Part shown: piece by piece, positions 42,496 through 51,828 of the stretch | Position numbering within the stretch: the first letter of the stretch is position 1 | Layout of the letters: every line of letters starts with the position of its first letter | NCBI RefSeq assembly: GCF_041154485.1 | Contig: NZ_AP028670.1 | Location: 1,178,001 to 1,242,000 of the forward strand | Length of the DNA: 64,000 bases | Source of the DNA: Variovorax sp. V93 | GTDB lineage: Bacteria > Pseudomonadota > Gammaproteobacteria > Burkholderiales > Burkholderiaceae_C | Direction of reading: 5' to 3' | Program-made: the position numbers and the translations under genes | The notes under the pieces: model-generated | Seen by the model: only the letters and a program-made list of their open reading frames with translations | Told to the model about the DNA's origin: nothing | Databases searched by the model: none

Positions 42496-44265
42496 ATGCC
42501 GGCCGCGCGTGACGAGCTGGACGAGCGGCGCCTGCAGGTGGTCGCCGAGCAGGCCGTGGGCTTGCGCTGGCAGATCCTGCTCACCGCCGTCGTCGTCGCG
42601 GCCATCGTCTGGCGCGACGTTCCGGCGCCCTGGGTGCTCGGCTGGTTCGCGGCGGTGATCGCCAGCCGCGAGTGGCGCGCCGCCGCGCTCGCGCGCATGG
42701 CCGCCGACCGCGCCCGCCCGATCGCCGCGCGGCTGCGCGCCACCGTGGGCTGGAACGTGCTGATCGGCGCCTGCAACGGCTCCGCGGCGCTGTTCATGGC
42801 CCGGCTCGACCCGACGCTGGATGCGGTCCTCACGATGATCCTGGTGTCCTGGGGCGCGGGCGCCGTGTCCACCAGCGCGACCGTGATGCCCGCCTTCCTG
42901 GCCTACGCCGGCCTGCTCTTCGTGCCCACGGCGGCCATGTGGCTCGCGGCCGGCGGCTGGCTCGGCTGGGGCGTGGGTGCGCTGGTGCTGATGTTCTTCG
43001 GCGTGCAGGCGCGCTTTGCGCGGCGCAACCTGCAGACCTTCGAGGAGTCGTTCGGCATCCGCGCCGAGAACCAGGCCCTGGCCACCTCGCTGGAGTTCGA
43101 GCGCGCGCAGCTGGCCATTGCGCGCGACCAGGCGGTGCGCGCCAACAACGACAAGAGCCGCTTCCTGGCCGGCGCCAGCCACGACCTGCGCCAGCCCCTG
43201 CAGGCGATGGCGCTCAACGTGGGGGCGCTGCGGCACGTGCCGATGGCGCCCGACGCACGCGCCATCGTCGAGGTGGTCGACAGCAGCCTGGAGCAGCTGC
43301 GCGCCATGCTCGACGCCCTGCTCGACGTCTCGAAGCTCGACGCCGGCGTGGTGGTGGCGCAGCCGCAGCGCGTGCGGATCGACCGGCTGCTGACCGCCGT
43401 GATGGCCAGCTTCGGCGCCGCGGCGGCGGCGCGCCGGGTGGCCCTGCACACCGCCTGCCCGCCCGGCCTGGAGGTGCACACCGACCCCGACCTGCTGCGC
43501 CGCATGCTGGCCAACCTGGTGGACAACGCGATCAAGTTCTCGCCCGCGGGCGGGCAGGTCGAGGTGCGGGTCGGCGCGCGCGAGGCACCGGACGCATCGA
43601 AGGACGAGGTCGAGCTGACGGTGCGGGACAGCGGTCCCGGCATCGCCCCCGAGAACCACCGGCTCGTGTTCGAGGACCTGGTCCGGCTCCCGGCGCCGGG
43701 CCCCGGCGCCGCGGGGCATGGCCTGGGCCTGGGCATCGTGCGGCGGATGGCCGAACTGCTGGGCGTGCCGGTCGAGCTCGATTCCAGCCTCGGCGCGGGC
43801 GCCTGCTTCCGCCTGCGGCTGCCGCGCGCCGCACCCGCGGGCGGCGACGGCCCCGGGGGCGACGGCGCCGGCACGCCGTGGAGCCTGGCGGGGCGCTGCG
43901 TGCTGGTGATCGAGGACGACCCGATGGTGCGCGGCGCCTACCTCAACGCGCTCGGCGCCATGGGCTGCCGCGTGCTGTCCGCCGCCACGCTCGACGAGGC
44001 GCTCGCGCAGATCGGCGAGCCCGATGCGGTGGTGGTCGACTGCCGGCTCGGCGGCGGCGTCTCGGGCTTCGATGCCGCCGAGCGCCTGCGCGCCCGGCGC
44101 CGCGCACAGCCGGCCGGGCCTGCGCTGCCGATCGTCATGGTCACGGCCGACACCGACCCGGCGGTGGTCGAGGCGGCGCGGCGGCAGGCGCTGCCGCTGC
44201 TGCGCAAGCCCGTCGACGAGCGCGGGCTCGGCCGCGCGCTGGCTGCGGCCATCGAAGGTTCCTGA
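42496..44265 (+). CDS. Hybrid sensor histidine kinase/response regulator
   Basis: A 589-residue membrane kinase. About four to six membrane segments occupy residues ~25-175. The HisKA helix has His229 in Gly-Ala-Ser-His-Asp-Leu-Arg-Gln-Pro. The ATPase domain has the N-box Asn-Leu-Val-Asp-Asn-Ala-Ile-Lys at 340-347, G1 Asp-Ser-Gly-Pro-Gly at 378, and Gly-His-Gly-Leu-Gly-Leu-Gly. A C-terminal receiver (~467-587) has its phospho-acceptor at Asp515. There is no periplasmic sensor domain, so it probably senses through its membrane region or a cytoplasmic signal. It is 30 nt upstream of the giant fusion gene, which may be co-transcribed. Confidence 0.92.
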   Translation: MPAARDELDERRLQVVAEQAVGLRWQILLTAVVVAAIVWRDVPAPWVLGWFAAVIASREWRAAALARMAADRARPIAARLRATVGWNVLIGACNGSAALFMARLDPTLDAVLTMILVSWGAGAVSTSATVMPAFLAYAGLLFVPTAAMWLAAGGWLGWGVGALVLMFFGVQARFARRNLQTFEESFGIRAENQALATSLEFERAQLAIARDQAVRANNDKSRFLAGASHDLRQPLQAMALNVGALRHVPMAPDARAIVEVVDSSLEQLRAMLDALLDVSKLDAGVVVAQPQRVRIDRLLTAVMASFGAAAAARRVALHTACPPGLEVHTDPDLLRRMLANLVDNAIKFSPAGGQVEVRVGAREAPDASKDEVELTVRDSGPGIAPENHRLVFEDLVRLPAPGPGAAGHGLGLGIVRRMAELLGVPVELDSSLGAGACFRLRLPRAAPAGGDGPGGDGAGTPWSLAGRCVLVIEDDPMVRGAYLNALGAMGCRVLSAATLDEALAQIGEPDAVVVDCRLGGGVSGFDAAERLRARRRAQPAGPALPIVMVTADTDPAVVEAARRQALPLLRKPVDERGLGRALAAAIEGS

Positions 44266-44295
44266 ACCCGCCATCCATCCCGCGAGGATCCGAAC

Positions 44296-47200
44296 ATGAA
44301 CGACGGCCGCCACCCTTCCGACCCTGCCCCCGGCGACCGCCAGCTCTCGGAGGGCGCCGAGGTGCTGGTGCGCGAGATCCTCGCCGCGCCGCCCGATGCG
44401 CTGCACTGCGAGGTGCTGGTCATCGGCAGCGGCTACGGCGGCGCCGTGGCGGCGGCACGGCTGGCGGGCGCGCTGCCGCTGGACGCGGCACCCGGCATCG
44501 CGGCGGGCGCGACACCCGTCAAGGTCTACCTGCTGGAGCGCGGCAGCGAATACCTGCCGGGCGAGTTTCCGGCCAGCTTCGCCGAGCTGCCGGGGCACGT
44601 GCGCTTCAGCATGCAGGACGGCAAGCCCGCGCGCGGCAATGCCTCGGGGCTGTTCGACCTGCGCCTGGGCGGCGACGTGAACGCGCTGCTCGGCAACGGG
44701 CTGGGCGGCGGGTCGCTCATCAATGCGGCGGTGATGGAACGCGCCACGCCCGACGCCTTCGAGGGCGGCGCATGGCCCGCGGGCCTCGACCTGGCTGCGC
44801 TGGCAGAGGGCTACGACAAGGCCGAGGCCATGCTGGCGCCGGAGCAGATTCCCGAGCGCGTCTCGAAGCTCGACTCCCTGCTCAAAGCCGGCGCGCGGCT
44901 GCATGCGGCATCGCGCGGCAAGGCCCATGTCGCGATCGCCTTCGCCGACGGCACGCGCACGCCGGCCCAGGTGGCGATGCACCGCTGCCTGCGCTGCGGC
45001 GACTGCGTGAGCGGCTGCAACCACCGCGCCAAGAAATCGCTGGACACCAACTACCTGGCGCTGGCCCATGCGCGCGGCGCGCGCCTGTTCACCGGCGGCA
45101 CCGCGCACCGCATCGCGGCCCTGCCGGGCGGGGCCGGCTACGCGGTCGAATTCTTCTTCACCGACCGGCGCAAGGCGCGCAGCGACAACGCCCGGCCCTA
45201 CGTGGTGCGCGCGCGGCGGGTGGTGGTGGCCGCCGGCACGCTGGGCTCCGCCGAGCTGCTGCTGCGCTCCAGGGCCGCGGGCCTGCCCGTCTCGCAGGCG
45301 CTGGGCGCGGGCTTCTCGGCCAATGGCGACATGATCGCGGCCGCGGCCGGACAGCGCGACGAAGCGCTGTCCAGCGCGCCCGAAGGCGATGCGCCGGCGC
45401 AGCGCGGCATCGGGCCGACCATCACCGGGCTGCTGCGCACCTGCGCGGCGCCGGGCGAACGGCCGCTGGTGATCGAGGAGTTCGCCATTCCCGCGCCGCT
45501 GCGCCGCCTGCTGGCCGAGGTGGTGACCACCACCGACGCCCTGCAGGCGCTCGCGCAGACGGACTTCGACCTGCATGCACCGGACGAGGCGCGCGATCCG
45601 CTGGCCGTGGACGACGACATGCTGCGGCACACGCCGGTCTACGGAATGATGGGCGACGACGGCGCCGCCGGCACCCTCTACCTGGTCGGCCAAGGTACGG
45701 GCGACGCGGTGCTGGCCGATGCGCAGGTGCGCGTCGCGTGGGCCAAGGCGGCGGCCCTGCCGGTGTTTGCGGCACAGATGCGTGCGCTGCATGCGGCCCA
45801 CGACGGCGCGGGCGGGCTCGGCGGGCGCGTGCTGCCCAACCCGCTGTGGCATCCGCTCCCGCCGTTTAGCAGCCTCGAGTCCCTGCTGCCTCCGTCGGGC
45901 CCGGTGCTGACGGTGCATCCGCTCGGCGGCTGCCGCATGGCCGACGGGCGCGAGCGCGGCGTGGTCGACGGCTGGGGCCGCGTCCACCATGGCGCGGCTG
46001 CGGGGCCGCTGCCCGGCCTGGCGGTGCTCGACGGCTCGATCGTGCCGGTGTCGCTGGGCATCAACCCCTCGCTCACCATCGCGGCACTGGCCGAGCGCGC
46101 GGTGCCGATGCTGGCCGCGGACTGGGGCCTGGCGCTGGCCGGATCGCCGCCGCCCCCGGCCTCGGAGCGCCCGCTGCGGCGCGACCTGACACATCCCCGC
46201 GCCCCGGCGCCCACGCGCGTCTCGATGCGGGAACGGATGACGGGCCGCGTGCACATCGAGGGGCAGGCCTTCGCGCTGAGCGCCGAGGTGGAATTCGAGC
46301 CCGTCGACGTGCCGGCCCTGCGCGCGGCGCCGCGCGCGCTCGCCCAGCCGGCGGTGGTCCTGCGCTTCGGCACGGGCAGGGATGCGCCGACAGCGCGTTG
46401 CACCGGCACCGCATCGATGCTGGTGCGCGAGAAGAGCGACAGCATCGAGCGCATCCAGCGCAGCCATCGGCTGGCGCGCAAGAAGCTGCTGGCGCTGGCC
46501 GAGGTGCTGCTGTCCGCGCGCACTGCCATGGCGGGCCCGGACGGCGACGGCGGCAACGGCCAGCGCGAGGAAAGCGCCGCCTTCGAAGGCGCCGCCATGG
46601 CCGACCTGATGGCGCTGTGCTCCCACCTGGGGCAGGTGCGCCTCATCGTGTACGACTGGACGGTGGAGCGGGCCGAAGCCGGCGCGCCGCTGAAGCAGGG
46701 CGACCGGCTGCGGCTCACCAAGCGCATCGCCTTCGTCGAGGGCGGCAACCCGTGGCGGCAACTGAGCGAGGGCGAACTGCAGCGCGTCGGCCCCGAGGGT
46801 TCGACGCCGCTGGGCCGCATGGTGCTGGACCCTTCCTACTTCGTCGAGCAGCTGCAGCCGCTGCTGCGCGTCGAGCACCAGCAGGACATGCCGAACCAGC
46901 TCGGCGACCTCGCCGAACTGGCGCTGTGGGTGCTGCGCATCGTGCTGCACGTTCACCTGCTGCATTTCGTGCCGCCGCCCGACTCGCCGCAGCGCATCTG
47001 GGAGCGCCTGCCCGGCGAGGTGCACGGCGTGCGTCCCGAGCCGGTCGAGCTCGCCGCCGCCGCGGCCGGCCCGGGCCGTGCACCGCCGCGGCTGCTGTCG
47101 CGCTACCGTCCGCCGGTGCGCCGCGCGGGCACGCGGCCCGTGATGCTGATCCACGGCTATGGCGCGAGCGGCTCCACCTTCGCGCACAAGAGCATTCCCG

Positions 47201-49893
47201 GCAACCTGGTGCACAGCCTGCTCGCGGCCGGGCGCGAGGTCTGGGTGCTCGACCTGCGCACCAGCATCGGCTTTGCGGACCGGCCGCGGCCCTACTGGTC
47301 GTTCGACGAGGCGGCCGAGGCCGACATCCCCGACGCGCTGCGCACCGTGCAGGCGGCGCATGCGGTGCCCGGCGACCCGGCACCCGTGCAGGTCGACGTG
47401 GTGGCGCACTGCATCGGCGCCGCCATGTTCAGCGTGGCGGTGCTGCGGCTGCCCGAGCTGCATGCGTCGATCGGCGCGGTGGTGCTGTCGCAGGTGGGGC
47501 CGCTGCTGCGCGCCACCGCCTTCAACCGCTTCCGCGGCTATGTGGCGGGCTACCTGCAGCAGTACCTCGGCACCGACGAGTTCGACACGCGCCCCGCGCT
47601 CACGCCCATGAAGCGCCTGCTCGTCGACGGCCTGCTGGCGACCTTTCCCTACCCCGACGACGATGGCGAGGCCGAGCGCCTGCGCCAGGCGCCGGGCTTC
47701 GCGGCCGTGCGGCACCGGGCCGACGCCATCTTCGGCCAGACCATGCGGCTGCACAACATCGGCAAGGACACGCTCGATGCGCTCGATTCGATCTACGGCT
47801 TCGTGAAAGTGCGCGGCCTCGCCCAGGTCGGCTGCTACGCCCGCGAAGAGGTGCTGACCGACGCCGGCGGGCAGGGCCATGCGGTCGGCTTCGAGCAGCT
47901 CGGCCAGCGCTTCGGCTTCCCGGTGCTCATGCTGCACGGGCAGCGCAACGCGGTGTTCGACTGGCGCGGCTCCTACGAGAGCTTCTGGCTGCTGAAGCGC
48001 GTGTTCGGCAAGGACGAAGGCCTGCCGCGCGAGCCGCCGCAGCTGCCGGACCCGTCGGACGCTTCGAAGCCTTCCGCGGGCGACCTGTTCCTCGGCGAAG
48101 GCACCCCGCACCAGCTGCTGGTGCTCGGCGCCTATGGCCACCAGGACACGCTGATCGGCGAGAAGGCCTGCATCGACGTGTTCCCGCACATCGTGCGCTT
48201 CCTCGAGGCCTTCGACACCAAGCCCGGCCCCGGCGAGCCGGTGCCGCCCGACTGGCGGGCCAGCCTGCCGTGGACCGGCCCATGGCTCGGCCATGCGAGC
48301 CGCTCGGCGGGCAACGCGGGCCGGCTGCATTGCCGGCTGGCGCTGCGCCCGCCGCCCGCGCACGTGTCGGCGCGCGCCGTGGTCTTCGTGCCGGCGCGGC
48401 GCCGCGACGGGCGCTGGTGCTTCGACTTCGAAGGCATGGTGGCGATGGAGACCACGCGCGAGAAGCTCCTGCAGGAGGCGGTGGAGATCGACCTGTTCGA
48501 CGACCGGCTCGCCGAGTACCAGGGCTTCGCGGTGCTGACGGCGCACGACGACCTGCCCATGGCGCGCGGCCCGATCGAAGTGCTGGGCCGGCGGCTGGCG
48601 GCCGGGCTGTTCGCGCAGCCGCAGGACGAGCCCATCGGCCCGATCCGCGAGCAGGTGGTGCGAACGCTGGAGGCGGCCGCCGACGCGCAGCGCGAGCGCG
48701 CCGTGGTGCGCCTTGACCCCGCATGGACCGGCGCCGTGCAGCGCGAGGGCGAGCCCGCGCAGGCCTCGCTGTGCTTCGCGCTCGCCAGTTGCCAGTACCT
48801 GCCGGGACTGGTCGACTGGCTGCCCGCCCAGGCCTCGTACCGGCGGCTCGCGCAGCGGCTCGAGCAGCTCGCGCCGCCGCACAAGCCGCAGTTGCTGGTG
48901 CTGGCCGGCGACCAGGTGTATGTCGACCAGACCGCGGGCCTTTTCGTGCCGGCGGGCGGCGACGACGTCGGCCAGGCCTATGCGCTCACCTTCAGGCTGG
49001 AGGCGCTGCGCCAGGTGATGGCCTCGCTGCCGACCTATCCGCTGCTCGACGATCACGAGGTGATGGACGACTGGGAGCCGGAGCCCGGCCTCGATGGCAC
49101 GCCGGCCGTGCGCGCCGCGCTCGACGGCTACGCCGCGCAGCAGCACAAGGTGGTGCGCGGCAGCGGTCCGCATCGCGACCCGCGTCCCTTCGACTACCGC
49201 GTGGCGCCGGCCGGCTTTCCGTTCTACATGCTCGACACGCGCAGCACGCGCCAGCGCCGCGCGCTGCGCCCGGACGCGCAGGCCGCGCCGCTGGAGCAGG
49301 CGTCGATCCGCGCCGAGGCCGGGCTGGGCGACCTGAGGAAGTGGCTGGAGGCCGCGCCCGCCGCAGTGCCCAAGTTCATCGTGTCGCCGGTGGCGCTGTT
49401 CCCGATGCCGCGCGCCGCCGTCTTCGGCGACCCGGCGCAACGCCTGGGGCTGGACGACTGGAGCGGATACCCGGCCTCGCAGCGCGCGCTGCTCGAACTG
49501 CTGCGCGACACCGCCGCGCGCCATGTGGTGGTGCTGTCGGGCGACCGCCACATGTCGAGCGTGTCCAGCCTCTGGCTGCAGGCGGCGGACGGGCCGGTCG
49601 AGGTGATCTCGGTCGTGTCCTCGGGGCTGTATGCGCCCTGGACCTTCGTCAATGCGCGGCCCGATGCGTTCTGGCTCGACGGCCGGGTCGAGCTCGGCCC
49701 CGTGCCCGGTGCCTTCGGTGCCACCATGGTCACCGCGGCCGTGGGCACCGGCAACGGCTTTGCCGTGGTACAGGTGGAGCGCGGCGAAGCCGGCCATTGG
49801 CGCATCGGCGTCACGCTCGACCTGGACGATGGACTCACGCAGTGCCATCGCGAGCTCGATCCGGCCGGCGGCCCCGGCTGGACGGTGGTGTAG
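44296..49893 (+). CDS. Giant triple fusion: GMC oxidoreductase - alpha/beta hydrolase - PhoD-like phosphatase
   Basis: One uninterrupted 1865-residue frame. Residues ~35-615 are a cholesterol-oxidase-like GMC flavoprotein: FAD motif Gly-Ser-Gly-Tyr-Gly-Gly (44-49), Asn-Gly-Leu-Gly-Gly-Gly (134-139), a four-Cys cluster (231, 234, 237, 241), His541 in His-Pro-Leu-Gly-Gly-Cys, and Gly-Ile-Asn-Pro-Ser at 588. Residues ~640-900 are a beta-rich linker domain of unknown type. Residues ~945-1310 are an alpha/beta hydrolase with His-Gly-Tyr-Gly, a Cys nucleophile elbow (Ala-His-Cys1039-Ile-Gly) and likely catalytic His1282. Residues ~1490-1850 are a PhoD-like metallophosphatase: Ala-Gly-Asp1539-Gln, Asp-Asp-His1587-Glu, Ser-Gly-Asp1750-Arg-His1752. 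There is no signal peptide. Substrate unknown; a sterol, lipid or ester is plausible. Confidence 0.9.
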   Translation: MNDGRHPSDPAPGDRQLSEGAEVLVREILAAPPDALHCEVLVIGSGYGGAVAAARLAGALPLDAAPGIAAGATPVKVYLLERGSEYLPGEFPASFAELPGHVRFSMQDGKPARGNASGLFDLRLGGDVNALLGNGLGGGSLINAAVMERATPDAFEGGAWPAGLDLAALAEGYDKAEAMLAPEQIPERVSKLDSLLKAGARLHAASRGKAHVAIAFADGTRTPAQVAMHRCLRCGDCVSGCNHRAKKSLDTNYLALAHARGARLFTGGTAHRIAALPGGAGYAVEFFFTDRRKARSDNARPYVVRARRVVVAAGTLGSAELLLRSRAAGLPVSQALGAGFSANGDMIAAAAGQRDEALSSAPEGDAPAQRGIGPTITGLLRTCAAPGERPLVIEEFAIPAPLRRLLAEVVTTTDALQALAQTDFDLHAPDEARDPLAVDDDMLRHTPVYGMMGDDGAAGTLYLVGQGTGDAVLADAQVRVAWAKAAALPVFAAQMRALHAAHDGAGGLGGRVLPNPLWHPLPPFSSLESLLPPSGPVLTVHPLGGCRMADGRERGVVDGWGRVHHGAAAGPLPGLAVLDGSIVPVSLGINPSLTIAALAERAVPMLAADWGLALAGSPPPPASERPLRRDLTHPRAPAPTRVSMRERMTGRVHIEGQAFALSAEVEFEPVDVPALRAAPRALAQPAVVLRFGTGRDAPTARCTGTASMLVREKSDSIERIQRSHRLARKKLLALAEVLLSARTAMAGPDGDGGNGQREESAAFEGAAMADLMALCSHLGQVRLIVYDWTVERAEAGAPLKQGDRLRLTKRIAFVEGGNPWRQLSEGELQRVGPEGSTPLGRMVLDPSYFVEQLQPLLRVEHQQDMPNQLGDLAELALWVLRIVLHVHLLHFVPPPDSPQRIWERLPGEVHGVRPEPVELAAAAAGPGRAPPRLLSRYRPPVRRAGTRPVMLIHGYGASGSTFAHKSIPGNLVHSLLAAGREVWVLDLRTSIGFADRPRPYWSFDEAAEADIPDALRTVQAAHAVPGDPAPVQVDVVAHCIGAAMFSVAVLRLPELHASIGAVVLSQVGPLLRATAFNRFRGYVAGYLQQYLGTDEFDTRPALTPMKRLLVDGLLATFPYPDDDGEAERLRQAPGFAAVRHRADAIFGQTMRLHNIGKDTLDALDSIYGFVKVRGLAQVGCYAREEVLTDAGGQGHAVGFEQLGQRFGFPVLMLHGQRNAVFDWRGSYESFWLLKRVFGKDEGLPREPPQLPDPSDASKPSAGDLFLGEGTPHQLLVLGAYGHQDTLIGEKACIDVFPHIVRFLEAFDTKPGPGEPVPPDWRASLPWTGPWLGHASRSAGNAGRLHCRLALRPPPAHVSARAVVFVPARRRDGRWCFDFEGMVAMETTREKLLQEAVEIDLFDDRLAEYQGFAVLTAHDDLPMARGPIEVLGRRLAAGLFAQPQDEPIGPIREQVVRTLEAAADAQRERAVVRLDPAWTGAVQREGEPAQASLCFALASCQYLPGLVDWLPAQASYRRLAQRLEQLAPPHKPQLLVLAGDQVYVDQTAGLFVPAGGDDVGQAYALTFRLEALRQVMASLPTYPLLDDHEVMDDWEPEPGLDGTPAVRAALDGYAAQQHKVVRGSGPHRDPRPFDYRVAPAGFPFYMLDTRSTRQRRALRPDAQAAPLEQASIRAEAGLGDLRKWLEAAPAAVPKFIVSPVALFPMPRAAVFGDPAQRLGLDDWSGYPASQRALLELLRDTAARHVVVLSGDRHMSSVSSLWLQAADGPVEVISVVSSGLYAPWTFVNARPDAFWLDGRVELGPVPGAFGATMVTAAVGTGNGFAVVQVERGEAGHWRIGVTLDLDDGLTQCHRELDPAGGPGWTVV

Positions 49894-49967
49894 CGAGGGG
49901 GATCGGGCCGGCGAATCCGGCGCTGGACCAGGCACTCGGCGCCGCATCGGCGCCGTGAGCATTCCCC

Positions 49968-50225
49968 TCAACGCGCGGGTTCGGGCGGTTCCGGACTTTC
50001 CGGCGTGCCTGCATGCCGCGCGCCGCTTCTGCGGCGGCGACCGAACAGCAGGGCCGCGAGCGGGATCGTGGTCAACACGCCGACGGCCACCAGCGTCCAT
50101 CCGATGTACTTGCGTTGCTCCGGGCTGAGCTTGTCGGAAAGCAGCAGGCCCACTCCCGCTCCCAAGGCGCCGCGGGTCCCGGCCAGCAAGGCGAGCTCGG
50201 GCAAATGAACTTCAGTTGTGAACAC
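49968..50225 (-). CDS. Small hypothetical membrane protein
   Basis: An 85-residue protein with a Gly-rich first hydrophobic segment (~10-30), then Asp-Lys-Leu-Ser-Pro-Glu-Gln-Arg-Lys and a clear membrane helix (~41-62), followed by a basic Arg-Arg-Arg-Arg cluster and a Pro-rich tail. The layout is like small envelope proteins common in Variovorax. AAGGAG lies at a good distance from the ATG. Function unknown. Confidence 0.6.
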   Translation of the reverse strand: MFTTEVHLPELALLAGTRGALGAGVGLLLSDKLSPEQRKYIGWTLVAVGVLTTIPLAALLFGRRRRSGARHAGTPESPEPPEPAR

Positions 50226-50350
50226 GGCAGAACTCCTTTCGTGCGAGGGAGCCGTCTTTCAGTATGCGCTGGGGCTGCCGGTCTTGTCCACGCCAGCGCT
50301 GCGGTGCTTGTGAAGCGCTCGCGCCGTTCAGGCAAGCCCCCATCCCGCAA

Positions 50351-51073
50351 TCAGGAGCGCGCGCGGCCGCCGGACATGTCGAAGACGGCACCGGTGTTGA
50401 AGCGGCTGGCCTCGGTGCACAGCCACGCGACCAGGTGGGCCACTTCGTCGCGCTGGCCCAGACGGCGCAGCGGGCTGTCCTGGATCATGCGATCGACGAC
50501 GTCCGGGCCGAGGTCGCGGATCATGTCGGTATCGATGGGGCCGGGTGCCACGCAATTGACAAAGACGTTTTCGCTGGCGATCTCGCGGCCCAAGGCCTTG
50601 GTGAGGGCGATGATGCCGGCGCTGGCCGCCGAGTAGGCGGTGATGCCCGGCAGTCCTTCCCTGCCAGCCAGCGAGCCGAGGTTGACGATGCGTCCCGAGC
50701 GCTGCTGCAGCATGCGGGGGAGCACGGCCTGCGTGACCCGCATCGTGCCAGCGAGGTTCACGTCGACGATGCGCTGCCAGTCGCCGGGGTCGTGGTCCTT
50801 GAAGCTCGTTGCGCGGCCGAGATAGCCCGCGCAGTTGACGAGGATGTCGATGCGCTGTGCGTCCCCGAGCTCGGCCAGGCCACGCCGGATGTCGTCGGAT
50901 CGCGTGATGTCGACAAGAGCGGATCGCGCGCCGGGTACCTCTGCGCGATCCGCGTCCCAGATGCAGACGCCGCATCCGTTGGCGAGAAAGAGTTCTGCAA
51001 TGGCTCTTCCAATGCTCTTGGCCCCGCCCGTCACAATGGCGAACTTGCCGGCGAGATCGTATGTGTTGCTCAT
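50351..51073 (-). CDS. SDR family protein with the catalytic Lys replaced by Ser
   Basis: A 240-residue classical SDR fold. Cofactor motif Thr-Gly-Gly-Ala-Lys-Ser-Ile-Gly (15-22), Asn80-Cys-Ala-Gly, catalytic Ser134 and Tyr147 are present. The residue four after Tyr, normally Lys, is Ser151 (Tyr-Ser-Ala-Ala-Ser; codon AGC at 50623-50621). That Lys binds the nicotinamide ribose and lowers the Tyr pKa, so oxidoreductase activity is doubtful. The rest, including Pro-Gly-Pro-Ile-Asp-Thr-Asp-Met, looks intact, suggesting a recent change or a non-catalytic role. It stands alone. Confidence 0.88.
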   Translation of the reverse strand: MSNTYDLAGKFAIVTGGAKSIGRAIAELFLANGCGVCIWDADRAEVPGARSALVDITRSDDIRRGLAELGDAQRIDILVNCAGYLGRATSFKDHDPGDWQRIVDVNLAGTMRVTQAVLPRMLQQRSGRIVNLGSLAGREGLPGITAYSAASAGIIALTKALGREIASENVFVNCVAPGPIDTDMIRDLGPDVVDRMIQDSPLRRLGQRDEVAHLVAWLCTEASRFNTGAVFDMSGGRARS

Positions 51074-51204
51074 CGGGAGCCTCCCGTACGGCGCCTGTTG
51101 CGTCGCGTGACAGGCCGGGCGATCCGAATGCCGGCCTTGCCCTTCTTTATAGCGGTGCGCCGAACGCCGGGCAAGCCGGTCCGGACGACGTGCCTCACCG
51201 CGAA

Positions 51205-51786
51205 CTATCCGGTCTTCAAAGGTCCGGCGAGCTTGTAGGTGCTGAGGATGACGCCGGACGGCATCGCCTTCGTGCCGGCGAGTTCGAAGGAACGCGGCGG
51301 CGTTCCCTCCGCAAAGAAGCGCTTCCCCGTGCCCAGCAGGACCGGATAGACGATCAGCAGAACCTCATCCACAAGCGCGTGTTCGAGGAGCGCCGAAGTC
51401 AGCGTCGAGCTGCCCGAGAGGATGAGGTCCGGCCCGCCATGCGACTTGATGCGGCGAACGCCTTCGACGATGTCCGTTCCGAGCTCCTCGAACGGCCCCC
51501 ATTCAAGGCTTTCCGGACGGTGGGTGGCGACGTATTTCGTGGCCGCATTGAGGGCATCCGCCATCGGGCTGCGCGGGGCCTTGGGCCAGAAGGCCGACCA
51601 GATGTCGTAGGTGCGGCGGCCAAGCAGCAGGTCGAAGCTCTCGCCATACGCGGCGAGGATCGCGTCCCTGCCCGCGGGGGTGCGGTAGGGCGCGGTCCAG
51701 TCGCTGTAGGGGAAATCGTCCCCGTCGCGGGAGTGCTGGATCACGCCGTCCAGCGAGATGTGTTCCATGATTCGCAGCTTTCTCAT
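51205..51786 (-). CDS. Dihydrofolate reductase family protein (RibD C-terminal-like)
   Basis: A 193-residue protein of the DHFR/RibD_C superfamily: Met-Glu-His-Ile-Ser-Leu-Asp-Gly-Val near the start, Leu-Leu-Leu-Gly-Arg-Arg-Thr-Tyr-Asp at about 53-61, Gly-Gly-Pro-Asp-Leu-Ile-Leu-Ser-Gly-Ser at ~115, and Pro-Val-Leu-Leu-Gly-Thr-Gly-Lys-Arg-Phe-Phe. These proteins bind NADPH; many have no known substrate and are not folate enzymes. The small Cys-rich protein gene lies just upstream on the same strand (42 nt). Confidence 0.87.
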   Translation of the reverse strand: MRKLRIMEHISLDGVIQHSRDGDDFPYSDWTAPYRTPAGRDAILAAYGESFDLLLGRRTYDIWSAFWPKAPRSPMADALNAATKYVATHRPESLEWGPFEELGTDIVEGVRRIKSHGGPDLILSGSSTLTSALLEHALVDEVLLIVYPVLLGTGKRFFAEGTPPRSFELAGTKAMPSGVILSTYKLAGPLKTG

Positions 51787-51828
51787 GCGAGTCTCCGTGC
51801 AGCGCGATCGCCTGGGGCGACGCAGGGC

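Noticed and set aside
42406..50100. A 2564-codon open frame on the minus strand
   Set aside because: It lies opposite the response regulator, kinase and giant fusion genes. Its composition (Arg/His/Gln/Gly-rich) is typical of antisense frames in high-GC genes, and no domain is visible.
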